Source: a virus
Strand: one strand, 5' to 3'
DNA length: 64,000 bases
IMG/VR virus record: IMGVR_UViG_3300012147_001040
Span: 1 to 64,000 of that record
Each line of letters starts with the position of its first letter. Position 1 is the stretch's first letter. Below are positions 42,683 to 52,009 of this stretch, piece by piece. Made by a program: the position numbers and the translations under genes. The notes beneath the pieces were generated by a model. It was not told the origin of the DNA and ran no database searches. It saw only the letters and a program-made list of their open reading frames with translations.

Positions 42683-43975
42683 CTAAAAAGTTTCAGCTGT
42701 TATAACCTTTCTGTCTATACCAATTTCATTGACCGCAGTAGGATTTTTAAGGTCTCTTACAGCCTTATCAAAAATACTAACCCAAGCTTTGGCTATCTTA
42801 CCCTGCCAATTCAATTCCGACTTCACCCACCCATAGGCTGTCTCCGCTTTCGCCTCAGCTTCTACGTAATTGTTGTAAATATACACCATCTTCTTCGCCA
42901 TATCTTCGACATCAACAAGCGGCCTAATAACTTCATTGTCATTTGGTAGAACAGTATGTAATCCAGGAGTAGTCCCACTATCAATTAGGTAGCCCTTATC
43001 TTCAGTAATGTATTCTCCCATAGCTGTATTATTAGGCATTAAAACAGGGGTCTTAGTAGCCATAGCCTCTACCCAAGAAAGACCAAAACCCTCCCCTAAA
43101 GTCGTACTAACAACAAGATCAGAGACATTGTATATTAAATTAACAATTTCTTTAGGATACCCTTGATTAGGCCCAAAATTCTCTGGAAAAACAACATCTT
43201 CTCCAACAACTAGACCATAGGACTTACAAACCTCATCCAGACTCCAACCCTGGTCTTTCATTGCCATATGTAGATATAAAATAGAAGTTGGCACTTCCTT
43301 TCTAAACTCCACAAATGCAGCTATAGTTCTAGGTATATCTTTTCTATGCTGATTTCGATTAACATTAGTAATAATAAATTTATCTGCGTGCTTACCAAAA
43401 TACTGTGCCTTAAACTTTTTAATAATATCCTTAGGTAGAGGTTTAAAATCATCAATATTAGCGCCATGAGGCACTACTTGCATGTCTTGTACAGCAGGGT
43501 ATACTTTCTTAGCCTCGTTAGCTCCAAACTTGGAATAAGCCACTAAGTAATCAACGGCATCCACATTTTTAATCCATTGCTCTTTAGGAACACCATCAAT
43601 AGGAAAATAACAAATTGATTTAAAGGCTTTCCCACTCGCTATTAGGGCTGGTATAAGTTTAGGTAAAAAATCTAAAATAAAAGTATCCTGCAAACAAAAC
43701 AAGATGTCATACTCCATTTGCTGGGCCATGCTTACAAATTTCTGTCTTCCGTATGGGTCCTTTTGTGTGTTAGTACCGGCTGGGAACTGGCGATAAGGGA
43801 AGGTATGCGGATCGCCCCAGTAGTTGATAGCAAATATATCGATATCATATCTTCCAGTTTTAAATAACGCTTCACAAATATTTCTAGACACAGATCCAAA
43901 ACCTGTTGCACATGAGACTGCATCAGCATATACAAGTACTTTAGTTTTCTTATTTACTTTTTTGTTTTTTGCCAT
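42683..43975 (-). CDS. Family 4-type glycosyltransferase (GT-B)
   Basis: A 430-residue GT-B enzyme. Seen: VLVYADAVSCATGFGSVSRN, YDILFCLQDTFILDF, VVPHGANIDDFKP, ITNVNRNQHRKDIPRTIAAF, and STTLGEGFGLSWVEAMATKTP (donor pocket). It is the first gene of the sugar cluster in transcription order and lies upstream of promoter 42654-42681, so it belongs to the unit from 48668. A type B HNH nuclease gene ends 19 bases upstream. Confidence 0.85.
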   Translation of the reverse strand: MAKNKKVNKKTKVLVYADAVSCATGFGSVSRNICEALFKTGRYDIDIFAINYWGDPHTFPYRQFPAGTNTQKDPYGRQKFVSMAQQMEYDILFCLQDTFILDFLPKLIPALIASGKAFKSICYFPIDGVPKEQWIKNVDAVDYLVAYSKFGANEAKKVYPAVQDMQVVPHGANIDDFKPLPKDIIKKFKAQYFGKHADKFIITNVNRNQHRKDIPRTIAAFVEFRKEVPTSILYLHMAMKDQGWSLDEVCKSYGLVVGEDVVFPENFGPNQGYPKEIVNLIYNVSDLVVSTTLGEGFGLSWVEAMATKTPVLMPNNTAMGEYITEDKGYLIDSGTTPGLHTVLPNDNEVIRPLVDVEDMAKKMVYIYNNYVEAEAKAETAYGWVKSELNWQGKIAKAWVSIFDKAVRDLKNPTAVNEIGIDRKVITAETF

Positions 43976-43994
43976 AATTTATTTTATTTCCTTT

Positions 43995-45035
43995 TTAATA
44001 ATTATAATTATATCGTTTATTTAATACCGCCCGATACCAAGCTTTGTGCCAGTTTCTATCTTTATTGGCCTTAGAATTACACGAACGGCATACTGTAATT
44101 AAATTTGACGGACTACAATTCTTTTTATTATAATCAACATGATGTATTGTTAAATCATTTGGATTTTTAGAATTACAGTATGGGTTTAAACATTTATTTC
44201 CATCTCTATCACGAATGTCTTGTTTGTATTCTTGGTCTTTCCAAGCTTCACAGTAAGGTTCAAAGGATATTCCACCTTTCCAAGAGTTATTACCAGAACC
44301 AGATATCCTAATAGACCAACAAGTAGGACATCTATATCCAGTTTTCCAATCACTCCATGTAATATAATGCACATGACCAAAAGAACATCTATAACTCAAC
44401 TTGGTTTTATTATTTACATAATTTTTACTCAGGAGGACATATCCCTCCTTTTCAAATTCATTTTTAATATAATATATATCGTGTCTAACATTTCCTGCAC
44501 AATACTTGCACCTATATCCTTGCTTAAAATTACCAAACGTCATAGAAGTTTCATGACCATTAGGGCATACACACTCCAATTTAGTATTAATATTTACATA
44601 CACATTAGATTTTAATATATAACCTTCTAATTTAAAAGCAAGTTTAACATCTTCTATAGTAGATTTCCCTTGTCCAGTACAATAAGGGCATCTATGTCCT
44701 GTTGACCAATTAAACCAAGTAGTACCGTGTTCGTGCCCATTTGGGCAAGTATAATTAAGTTTTTGTCTATTATTTATATACTCTTCACTAAGTAAAGTGT
44801 ACCCCTCATCTTCAAAAGATTTTTTTATAAATTCTATATGTAATTTTATATTTCCAGCACACGAAGGGCATCTATGATTTGCTGACCAATTTTGCCATGT
44901 AATATTATGACGATGACCCTCAGGACAAATATATTTCAGCTTTGTTTTCGAATTAACATACTCACTACTTAATAATTCATAACCCTCCTTCTCAAAACTT
45001 CCCTTAACAAATTCATAGGTTAACTTTTTTGGCAT
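43995..45035 (-). CDS. HNH homing endonuclease with four zinc-ribbon repeats (type B)
   Basis: A 346-residue paralogue starting MPKKLTYEFVKGSFEKEGY. Four repeats (LTYEFVKGSF, HIEFIKKSFE, TIEDVKLAFK, DIYYIKNEFE) with CPEGH/CPNGH...CPxC zinc pairs, then an HNH domain (RDRDGNKCLNPYC, DLTIHHVDYNKKNC, CRSCNSKANKD). Placed between the RecB-like nuclease gene and the first glycosyltransferase. Confidence 0.88.
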   Translation of the reverse strand: MPKKLTYEFVKGSFEKEGYELLSSEYVNSKTKLKYICPEGHRHNITWQNWSANHRCPSCAGNIKLHIEFIKKSFEDEGYTLLSEEYINNRQKLNYTCPNGHEHGTTWFNWSTGHRCPYCTGQGKSTIEDVKLAFKLEGYILKSNVYVNINTKLECVCPNGHETSMTFGNFKQGYRCKYCAGNVRHDIYYIKNEFEKEGYVLLSKNYVNNKTKLSYRCSFGHVHYITWSDWKTGYRCPTCWSIRISGSGNNSWKGGISFEPYCEAWKDQEYKQDIRDRDGNKCLNPYCNSKNPNDLTIHHVDYNKKNCSPSNLITVCRSCNSKANKDRNWHKAWYRAVLNKRYNYNY

Positions 45036-45044
45036 ACCTTATAC

Positions 45045-46202
45045 CTACTTTTTAATTGCTTTAGTTGCCAAAAAAGGCATAGTGAAATTAGTTACAGCAC
45101 CTTCTTCTATCTTTTCTCTAGCTCTAGGATTTTTTGAACAATAATTATCTACATCTTTTTTCTTAAGATTAACCATTTCCACAAACTCCTCAGCTGATGT
45201 ATTCTCCTGCACCACCTTAGGGTCGTAATTAACTCTAGCGTTCTGTCTTATATAAACCTGCTTGTTCTCCCCATATAAATTAGTTCCAGCCTCCTTAATC
45301 TTTTCCATAATTACCATTGCAATTTCTCTTTTCCTTGTATCAAGAATCCTAGCTGTACTAGAAATCTGGTCGTACTCTTCAATTAATTGATCATTTGTAA
45401 GTTTAGCTGTAGGTAAAAATTCAAACTTTTTATTACTACAAGCCTTTTGATATTTATCGCAGTAATCCCGAAAATCACACCAAGGACAAAAAATATTCAA
45501 AGAAGCTACAGCATCCTTTTCTTTTATATTACACATCTCATCATACACAGTAACTAAATAATTATTAGTCTCATTACGTTGCTCATCTGTACGATAACTA
45601 AATACTGGAGAAGATCTCAACATATCTAGACAAAGTATTATCCTCTCATACTTAGGCCATAGTTTATGCGCTACTAAATCATATAAAGATAACTGCAAAT
45701 CATCCTGTAATTGATCTGGAGTAGGGGCAGTTTTAGATGTTTTATAATCCACAATCATAAGTGTTTCATCATCTAGCTTAACTACTTTATCCATAGCACC
45801 AATCAAAGGCACACCCATATCTGTCTCTAGATCTGGCCACCTACTATCTGCAAAACCAAAAGTCTCCTCTAAACTAATAATCTCTCTACCTAAAGCAAAA
45901 TCCTCTACTCTATTTTTTACGAGTGCTTTACCCTCAACATGTACTTGCATCGATTCAATGCCTTCCCTAACTGACACTTTATCGTACACATCATATATTT
46001 TTTTGTAATCACTTTCATCAAACTTCCCCTTCTCTGCCCAAATATGACCAGCAAATTCTAAAGCCTCATGACAAGTAGTACCCAACTTAAACGCTGGATT
46101 AGACAACTTTGGCATATGCTCAACATACTGAAACCAGTACTTCCTTTTACAGCGCATATATGAACTAACTCTTGTAGCACTTAATTTAATCGGTCTTGCC
46201 AT
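45045..46202 (-). CDS. RecB/Cas4-family nuclease (PD-(D/E)XK, Fe-S)
   Basis: A 385-residue exonuclease-like protein. Seen: LSATRVSSYMRCKRKYWF (first cysteine), KLGTTCHEALE, GAMDKVVKLDDETLMIVDYKTSKT (D...D-x-K catalytic core), QLSLYDLVAH (motif QxxxY) and FCPWCDFRDYCDKY (three remaining cysteines). The Cys pattern fits a 4Fe-4S cluster as in AddB/Cas4-type nucleases. It probably acts in recombination or DNA processing with the RecA and RuvC-like proteins. Confidence 0.87.
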   Translation of the reverse strand: MARPIKLSATRVSSYMRCKRKYWFQYVEHMPKLSNPAFKLGTTCHEALEFAGHIWAEKGKFDESDYKKIYDVYDKVSVREGIESMQVHVEGKALVKNRVEDFALGREIISLEETFGFADSRWPDLETDMGVPLIGAMDKVVKLDDETLMIVDYKTSKTAPTPDQLQDDLQLSLYDLVAHKLWPKYERIILCLDMLRSSPVFSYRTDEQRNETNNYLVTVYDEMCNIKEKDAVASLNIFCPWCDFRDYCDKYQKACSNKKFEFLPTAKLTNDQLIEEYDQISSTARILDTRKREIAMVIMEKIKEAGTNLYGENKQVYIRQNARVNYDPKVVQENTSAEEFVEMVNLKKKDVDNYCSKNPRAREKIEEGAVTNFTMPFLATKAIKK

Positions 46203-46205
46203 ATT

Positions 46206-46568
46206 TTATCCTTCCTTTTTTACTTCTTCAATGTGTGCGGCTAATTCGTAAGAAATAACTTGCAACATAAGCTTAGCGATGGCAGTTCTAAAAAGATCTG
46301 ACACCTCATCAAATTCGTCCATACTTACAAAAAATTCCTTTTCTCCTGTAGTATCAGAAACTACTTTATATTTAGTAATAGCAAGACTAGAATCCATTTT
46401 ATTCTCTCTCATTAACTGTTCTGTTGCTTGAATTACAAAATCTTTTGAGTCACCTGCCATTGTAATACCAGCCTCATTAAACATCCCTACAAAAACATCT
46501 AACATACTTGATTTCATATTTTCTACAGTAATATGCGCCTTAAAATCGTTTGTTAAAATCATACCCAT
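46206..46568 (-). CDS. Hypothetical protein in recombination cluster
   Basis: A 120-residue protein from ATG 46568 (GGAGG 9 bases upstream, inside the RuvC-like gene). Mixed alpha/beta: [38 protein letters not shown], then a helix ending EEVKKEG. Overlaps the end of the RuvC-like gene by 29 bases. No family recognised. Start could also be 46562, 46574 or 46613. Confidence 0.55.
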   Translation of the reverse strand: MGMILTNDFKAHITVENMKSSMLDVFVGMFNEAGITMAGDSKDFVIQATEQLMRENKMDSSLAITKYKVVSDTTGEKEFFVSMDEFDEVSDLFRTAIAKLMLQVISYELAAHIEEVKKEG

Positions 46569-47073
46569 AATCATACTCCTCCCTATATTTTTCAATTTGT
46601 AAAATCTCATCACAATAACAAAGTAATTGAGCTACGCTATCTGTTATATCATTCCAATCTTTAAACCTAATGTCTTGATTTCCAAAATTAATAAGGTCTT
46701 TTATTAAAACAAACAATAAATCCTTAGACTTAGCTTTAAAAAAAGCCTTTGGTTTAGTATTACTCATTATATAAGGGGCTTTATTACAATACTCAAACAC
46801 GGTTTGCTCTGCTATGCCCCCAAATTTAGCTAAAAGTTTTGTAACTTTAGGGTTTAATCCCACAAATGTATCTTCAAGTACTATATCAGTAGGTTTATAT
46901 TTTTTTAATACCTTTATTAGTTCTTTACGGAAATAAGTAAGTTTCTCTGTAAGTTCTGATTTCTTATTAGGAACAATTTTACCATACTTTAGAATATTAT
47001 CATCAGTAGAAATAAAAGACCATCCTGTAGAAGTAGAAGACACATCTAGGCTCATTACTCGGCGTATTTTCAT
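46540..47073 (-). CDS. RuvC-like Holliday junction resolvase
   Basis: A 177-residue RNase H-fold nuclease: [15 protein letters not shown] (first Asp), [10 protein letters not shown] (catalytic Glu), [15 protein letters not shown] and [15 protein letters not shown] (final Asp pair), the order of RuvC-type resolvases. Cuts branched DNA. Overlaps the DnaJ-like gene end by 4 bases. With RecA, RecB-like nuclease and SSB it forms the recombination set. Confidence 0.8.
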   Translation of the reverse strand: MKIRRVMSLDVSSTSTGWSFISTDDNILKYGKIVPNKKSELTEKLTYFRKELIKVLKKYKPTDIVLEDTFVGLNPKVTKLLAKFGGIAEQTVFEYCNKAPYIMSNTKPKAFFKAKSKDLLFVLIKDLINFGNQDIRFKDWNDITDSVAQLLCYCDEILQIEKYREEYDYGYDFNKRF

Positions 47074-47831
47074 AGCTTCTTAAGCATCTCAAGCTCTTCC
47101 TCAGTTAGATTAGTCGTGTCTGGCCAAACAATTCTTACTTGTACCACAACATCCCCTCTTGGGCCACCAAAAATACCATTACCCCCAGCCCCAGATAGTA
47201 AAAGTTGCTTACCCTCTGGGGATCTAGCTGGAACTGTAATACTTAATTCCTTATCTCGTACATTAATACGCCCAGTACCACCACAGCTATCACAGGTATT
47301 TTTAGGAATTTGCCCTGTTCCCCTACACTTATTACACGGAACATGGGTAGACATAAACATACCATTAATTCGCTCTTGTTTTAAAAATATACCCTCTCCG
47401 TCACACTCTGAACACGTCTCAAACTCAGTAGCCCCCTTAGCGTTGCATTTAATACAAATATCTTGATAAGAAACCGTAAACGCCTCTTTGCCACCAAAAA
47501 TAGAAGTATAAATACTAATAGGAACTACAACCCTTAAAGAGGCACCTTTTTGAGGAGCATTAGCTCTTCGTTGAAATCCACCAAAAGGATTATGCATACC
47601 AAATCCTTCGAAAGGGTTAAATCCACGAGATTGTTGTTGTTGATGTTTTTCTGGATTATTTAATACCTCGTACGCTTCTGAAATCTCTTTGAACTTTTCT
47701 TCAGCTTTATTGTCATCAGGATTTTTATCTGGATGGTACTTTAAAGCTAGTTTTCTATAAGCTTTTTTAATATCATCTTTAGAAGCCTCTAGAGACACTC
47801 CTAAAATATCATAATATTTTTTAAGATTCAC
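47070..47831 (-). CDS. DnaJ-like co-chaperone
   Basis: A 253-residue protein with J domain ([29 protein letters not shown] with HPD intact), a Gly/Phe-rich linker ([16 protein letters not shown]) and four CxxCxGxG-type zinc repeats ([32 protein letters not shown]). The C-terminal substrate domain is shortened compared with bacterial DnaJ (about 375 residues). It should stimulate host DnaK. The start is GTG (47831), with GGAGG 10 bases upstream. Confidence 0.93.
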   Translation of the reverse strand: MNLKKYYDILGVSLEASKDDIKKAYRKLALKYHPDKNPDDNKAEEKFKEISEAYEVLNNPEKHQQQQSRGFNPFEGFGMHNPFGGFQRRANAPQKGASLRVVVPISIYTSIFGGKEAFTVSYQDICIKCNAKGATEFETCSECDGEGIFLKQERINGMFMSTHVPCNKCRGTGQIPKNTCDSCGGTGRINVRDKELSITVPARSPEGKQLLLSGAGGNGIFGGPRGDVVVQVRIVWPDTTNLTEEELEMLKKL

Positions 47832-47967
47832 AATCTATAATCCTCCATATTAAACCACACTCTTCACTAGAGCATTTAAATTCATTAGGCGCTACCTCAT
47901 AAGCAGGGCTTCCACAAAATAAACATTTGTGTATCGTATCCACCATCTGCATTTCATTGCTTTCCAT
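47821..47967 (-). CDS. Small zinc-ribbon protein (48 aa)
   Basis: A 48-residue frame [20 protein letters not shown] to WRIIDCES with CLFC and CSSEEC forming a zinc ribbon. GGAG lies upstream of ATG 47967. It overlaps the DnaJ-like start by 11 bases, so coupled translation is likely. Function unknown. Confidence 0.6.
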   Translation of the reverse strand: MESNEMQMVDTIHKCLFCGSPAYEVAPNEFKCSSEECGLIWRIIDCES

Positions 47968-47976
47968 AATTATCTC

Positions 47977-48306
47977 CTATGGTTTAGTATCAATGATCTC
48001 CAATATACTACCAGGAATTTTTACAACATCTTCCCCAAGTTCAAGACCTACTGGAGTAAATACTTGATTAGCTTCTAAATCTGGGTACTGTTTAGTTGCG
48101 AGTAATACCTTAGTAACTGCAGGAAAATAAATAAAATCTTGAGAAAAATCAAACTCACCAGACTCATCAGGAAAAACCCCTGGCGCAATTTCATTATAGT
48201 CTCCTCTTACTGGAATTTCCAATTCGATCTGCCGTACCACTTTAAATTTACATGGTTTCATTGGAAAAAGTGATAAGGTGGGTACTCCTGTGTATACTTC
48301 AGTCAT
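47977..48306 (-). CDS. Hypothetical protein
   Basis: A 109-residue protein, beta-rich: PCKFKVVRQIELEIPVRG, DFIYFPAVTKVLLATKQYP, VFTPVGLELGEDVVKIPGS. Start ATG overlaps the SSB-like stop codon (TAATG), with AGGAGAAG inside that gene. No family recognised. Possibly a partner of the SSB-like protein. Confidence 0.5.
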   Translation of the reverse strand: MTEVYTGVPTLSLFPMKPCKFKVVRQIELEIPVRGDYNEIAPGVFPDESGEFDFSQDFIYFPAVTKVLLATKQYPDLEANQVFTPVGLELGEDVVKIPGSILEIIDTKP

Positions 48307-48632
48307 TAGTCTTCTCCTTTTATTATAATAAATGTGTCCACAAAAACTTCAGTCCAGTACTTTTTATCGGGTCCATTACAGTGCCTACACTTCCCATTAA
48401 AAGAACTCTCTTCGATATGTCCGTGCAATTTTATGTACGAATTTTTAGGTACTTCATCCAACGCATCGGCTAAATCATTCCAAGCTGCTATTTTTATATA
48501 TTGATAAGTATTATCTGGCGTAGGTATAGCCAAACTTCCTTTAAATAAACTAGTATTGTATTGACCAACCTGCTGTAACTTAGGTCTTGTTATCTTACCT
48601 TGTAGAATTACAAAATTTTCACCTTGTGGCAT
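48306..48632 (-). CDS. SSB-like OB-fold protein
   Basis: A 108-residue protein with OB-fold pattern: FVILQGKITRPKLQQVG, LFKGSLAIPT, YQYIKIAAWNDLADALDEVP, NSYIKLHGHIEESSF, TEVFVDTFIII. The KIAAW-x-xLAD-L....Y-x-KLHG-I core matches single-stranded DNA binding proteins. A CRHCNGPDK insert and no acidic tail set it apart from bacterial SSB. First gene after promoter 48668-48695. Confidence 0.7.
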   Translation of the reverse strand: MPQGENFVILQGKITRPKLQQVGQYNTSLFKGSLAIPTPDNTYQYIKIAAWNDLADALDEVPKNSYIKLHGHIEESSFNGKCRHCNGPDKKYWTEVFVDTFIIIKGED

Positions 48633-48667
48633 TATTCGTCTCCTTTAATTAATCTTAATTATAGTAT

Positions 48668-48695
48668 AATATAGTACATTTTATGGATTTGTCAA
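48668..48695 (-). promoter_or_regulatory. Vegetative-type promoter (TTGACA-16-TATATT)
   Basis: TTGACA at 48695-48690, TATATT at 48673-48668, spacer 16. Its spacer and flanks are nearly identical to those of 10272-10299, both placed right after type A HNH genes. Confidence 0.88.
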
Positions 48696-48703
48696 GTAAA
48701 TCT

Positions 48704-49555
48704 TTAGGCTTTATTACACCTAAGTTCATAATACCCACAGCCAGGTAATTTATGCACCTTTTTATGGCACGTTTTACAAAGTGTGACGGTATTAGTTACA
48801 TCATTGCCCAAACGTAGATTTTGGGCATATCCTTCAATATGATGACAGTGTAGTGGTGCATTTTCTTGACTAGCTCCGCAGATCTGACATCTCCAATTGT
48901 CTCGTTCAAAACACATTTGTCTAACTAAAGGGTTGACTTCACGAGATGTTACTTTTTTAAAACCTTTAGGGTACTTCTTTTGATTGTATATTGGGCAAGA
49001 CGTTTTACAACTATCTGAACAATAAATAAACACATCACCAAGTTTAACACTATTCAATGCATTAATCCTGTGCCTTACTGCTATATTAGTAGGTATAAAA
49101 TACTTACCACAATACTTACATTTAACTTCTAAAGAGATACCATCTTTAGAAAGTCTGGGTGATTCAGCTACTGTTAGCTTTTTACCATAAGTCTCATACA
49201 CAGCCTTAGAAAGTCTATAGTCATCAGCCATTTTAATAATTTTTTCTTTATTAGCTTGATAATATTTCTTTTTATACTTGGTATAAACTTCTTTATTATT
49301 CTTATAATGTTGTTTAATACGAATAAGTATTTTTTCTTTGTTTTCTTGTCTATATATTTTTGACTGTAGAGCTATTGACCTCTTATTCCTTTCATAATAA
49401 CGTTTACTATATTCCCTCATTTCTTCTCTTTTTTCTTTCCTGTCTTCTTTTCTACACTCTTTACATCTATTAGCAATACCAGAACTACGTGACTTATTTT
49501 TATTAAATTCATTTTCATCCTTATGAATTTTACACTTCGAACATCTTTTTCTCAT
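48704..49555 (-). CDS. HNH homing endonuclease (type A)
   Basis: A 283-residue paralogue of the gene at 10296: N-terminal knuckles CSKCKIHK and CKECRKED, a basic helix, the zinc module LTVAESPRLSKDG, CKYCGKYFIP, YCSDSCKTSCP, and HNH core CQICG, HCHHIEGY, CKTCHKKVH. Its ATG directly follows the primase TGA, with AGGAGG in the primase end. It is inserted between primase and SSB-like genes. Confidence 0.88.
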   Translation of the reverse strand: MRKRCSKCKIHKDENEFNKNKSRSSGIANRCKECRKEDRKEKREEMREYSKRYYERNKRSIALQSKIYRQENKEKILIRIKQHYKNNKEVYTKYKKKYYQANKEKIIKMADDYRLSKAVYETYGKKLTVAESPRLSKDGISLEVKCKYCGKYFIPTNIAVRHRINALNSVKLGDVFIYCSDSCKTSCPIYNQKKYPKGFKKVTSREVNPLVRQMCFERDNWRCQICGASQENAPLHCHHIEGYAQNLRLGNDVTNTVTLCKTCHKKVHKLPGCGYYELRCNKA

Positions 49556-50605
49556 TCAAACGGTTTTCCTCCTCATATAACTCTCTAGGTAGTAAAATAT
49601 TTGTTCATCAGTTAAATCGGCTGGATCAAGCCCTTTGCCTTGTTTATCTACCTCTGTTATTATTTCTGCATATATAGGTAACTTACCTTCTAGTAGATCT
49701 ATAGACCGCCCAATAGCGGAAACCCCAGCCACATCACCATCATAAAATAAAGCTACCCCTTTATGCGCGTATGAACATAATAAATCAGCTTGTCCTGTGG
49801 TTATACCTGCGCCCATACAAGCCACTACATTCTTAATACCTAAACTATACAGTCTCCAAACACTCTTAAACCCCTCCACTATAATAATAGGCACCTCTGC
49901 CCCAAGCTCTTTAATATTATGTAAGTTATAAAGCACGGTATTTTTGTCGAATCCTGGAGTAAGTTTATATTTTTGGTCTGTATTGATAGGGTTAGCCCGT
50001 ATATCTCTTAAACTATACGCGACTAATAAACTCTTATCATCTCTAATAGGTATAATATCTCTTACAAGCCCATCACGATCAGTATACCCACCAGCTATTT
50101 CAAAAAAATCTAGAGTGTCTACACTAAATCCATCCTCTATAAAAAAAGAAGATCTGTATGGTTTATAATATTTTAATTTAATCTCATCTACTACAGAAGG
50201 GCGCTCAGTTGAATTACCGTAAGTATTAATAAAATCTTTTCTTTCTTTTTGTTCTTTAAATCGTATCAAATCAGTTTTATTAATGCTTTTACTACCAGTT
50301 AAATCCTCTAAATAATCTAATGCGTCCATAAACCCGCAGTCATTTACTGATCTTACTAAACCAAACATATCATTTCCATAAGCCTTCTGACACCCGTGAG
50401 TGAAACAAACCCAAGTTTTTAAATCCTTATTAAGTCTAAAACTAGTAGTATTATCACCACCATGTATTATACAAGCGGCTCTTAATTCCTTAGAAGTTTC
50501 TCTCGCAACTGTAAATCCAAGCTGACTAACTAGATAAGCTGGATCAATTAATTGTTTAACTGTGGCTACTCTGTCTTTAAAACTACTGTCTTTAGGAAAG
50601 CTCAT
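49556..50605 (-). CDS. DnaG-type DNA primase
   Basis: Makes RNA primers. The 349 residues show an N-terminal zinc site (CIIHGGDN...WVCFTHGCQ, CHC-type), then a Toprim-type core: IIIVEGFKSVWRLYSLG, VACMGAGIT (Glu, nearby) and VALFYDGDVAGVSA (DxD). The helicase-binding C-terminal domain of host DnaG is missing. Overlaps DnaB-like gene by 14 bases. Confidence 0.9.
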   Translation of the reverse strand: MSFPKDSSFKDRVATVKQLIDPAYLVSQLGFTVARETSKELRAACIIHGGDNTTSFRLNKDLKTWVCFTHGCQKAYGNDMFGLVRSVNDCGFMDALDYLEDLTGSKSINKTDLIRFKEQKERKDFINTYGNSTERPSVVDEIKLKYYKPYRSSFFIEDGFSVDTLDFFEIAGGYTDRDGLVRDIIPIRDDKSLLVAYSLRDIRANPINTDQKYKLTPGFDKNTVLYNLHNIKELGAEVPIIIVEGFKSVWRLYSLGIKNVVACMGAGITTGQADLLCSYAHKGVALFYDGDVAGVSAIGRSIDLLEGKLPIYAEIITEVDKQGKGLDPADLTDEQIFYYLESYMRRKTV

Positions 50606-52007
50606 CTAGTACCTCCGTATTATACCTAGCCTCATCAGCATCTTCATGGTTGGTTACCTCATCCCCTGAAGTTATAAAGTATTGATCTGGTGCTTTAACT
50701 TCTCTAATATCTAGATGCTGTTTAAAAAACCAGTAACCTATACCTTCTGGACCAGTACTTCCACCTCGTCTAGTATCTTTAATGGTAAGCTTATAGTTAC
50801 CACACTCAAGCCCACCCATCTTACGCTCTTCTTCTGTACGCGCGCCCCATAAAGCAATAACATCACCAAAACGCGCTATTCTATCACTATCGGCAATATC
50901 ATTTTGCCTATTGAGCTGTACCGCAGTCAGTGCAGGTATATCCAGAGAACCCGCTAAATCCTTAAGTTTTGTAGTAATATCACCAAGTAACTGATGTTCT
51001 TTCCTATTACCATCAGTCGTAGATAAATCAGGTTCTTTAATGTAGTCAAATACAATTAATCCAATGTTTTCTTTAATTTTCATTTTTTTACACATAGCCA
51101 CTACCTTATCTACACTATACCCTGGCATATACATATGAAATAATTTACCATTAGCAGTCAAATTTTGAGCATATTTCATCTTAGAATACTGCTCAGGGTT
51201 CCATCCTCCGTGCTTAACGTCTCTTTCTTTAACACCAGACAGTTTAGATAAAGCCCTAGTTCGCCATTCACTAAAAGTTAACTCAGTATCAATATATAAA
51301 ACAGGTACATGCTCATTGAACGCGGCGTGAATGGCTATATTAGTTAGATAAGCACTCTTACCCATCTTCTTTCTTGCTGCTATTACAGTTAAAGTTCCTG
51401 GTATTAATCCATCTATTTGTCTGTCTAAAATAGGAAATCCCGAAGATAAGCCGGTCATAGTTATTTTTGAATTAAGCCTATCCTCCATAAATTTATCTAA
51501 ACCATTACCTAAATCTACAGGGTCTCCATTATTTTTAAAGCCAGTGGTCATATCTAACATACTTGTTTCTACATGACCAATCAAATCATTTCCAGAGACG
51601 CCGTCTTTAGCATTACCCTCTACTAAAGTTATATGCTGTTTAAGAGCTACGTATAACTTAAATTTAGTACTTGCCTCGGTAATATTATCTAAATACACAT
51701 TAAAATTGGAATCCGAAGTAACAATATTTCCTATGGATTGCAGATATCCGACACCACCTAGCATGTCTAGAACTTCGTTATTCTGAGCTTGGGTAATGAC
51801 CATTGCCAAATCAATAGAAGTTATCCCCCTGTTAACTAAATCCTTCATCAAAGCAAATAATAACTGATGCGGTTCAGAAAGAAAATCAAACTCATTTATT
51901 TTAGACGAAAGATCATAAAAATAGTCTACACTTTTAAAACAGTATGATAGTACAATCCTTTCATCCGCCGGTCTACAAAATTTATTTTTTATTTCGTCTA
52001 TATTCAA
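50592..52007 (-). CDS. dnaB: DnaB-type replicative helicase
   Basis: A 471-residue hexameric helicase. Helical N-terminal domain (LSYCFKSVDYFYDL...VDLGNGLDKFMEDR linker), then RecA-like ATPase with Walker A AARKKMGKSAYLTN, DTELTFSEWRTRALSKLSG (H1a/R), LIVFDYIKEPD (Walker B), ALTAVQLNRQ (H3) and late KDTRRGGSTGPEG. The start is TTG (52007), with AGAGG 8 bases upstream. Works with primase encoded next. Confidence 0.93.
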   Translation of the reverse strand: MNIDEIKNKFCRPADERIVLSYCFKSVDYFYDLSSKINEFDFLSEPHQLLFALMKDLVNRGITSIDLAMVITQAQNNEVLDMLGGVGYLQSIGNIVTSDSNFNVYLDNITEASTKFKLYVALKQHITLVEGNAKDGVSGNDLIGHVETSMLDMTTGFKNNGDPVDLGNGLDKFMEDRLNSKITMTGLSSGFPILDRQIDGLIPGTLTVIAARKKMGKSAYLTNIAIHAAFNEHVPVLYIDTELTFSEWRTRALSKLSGVKERDVKHGGWNPEQYSKMKYAQNLTANGKLFHMYMPGYSVDKVVAMCKKMKIKENIGLIVFDYIKEPDLSTTDGNRKEHQLLGDITTKLKDLAGSLDIPALTAVQLNRQNDIADSDRIARFGDVIALWGARTEEERKMGGLECGNYKLTIKDTRRGGSTGPEGIGYWFFKQHLDIREVKAPDQYFITSGDEVTNHEDADEARYNTEVLDELS

Positions 52008-52009
52008 TA

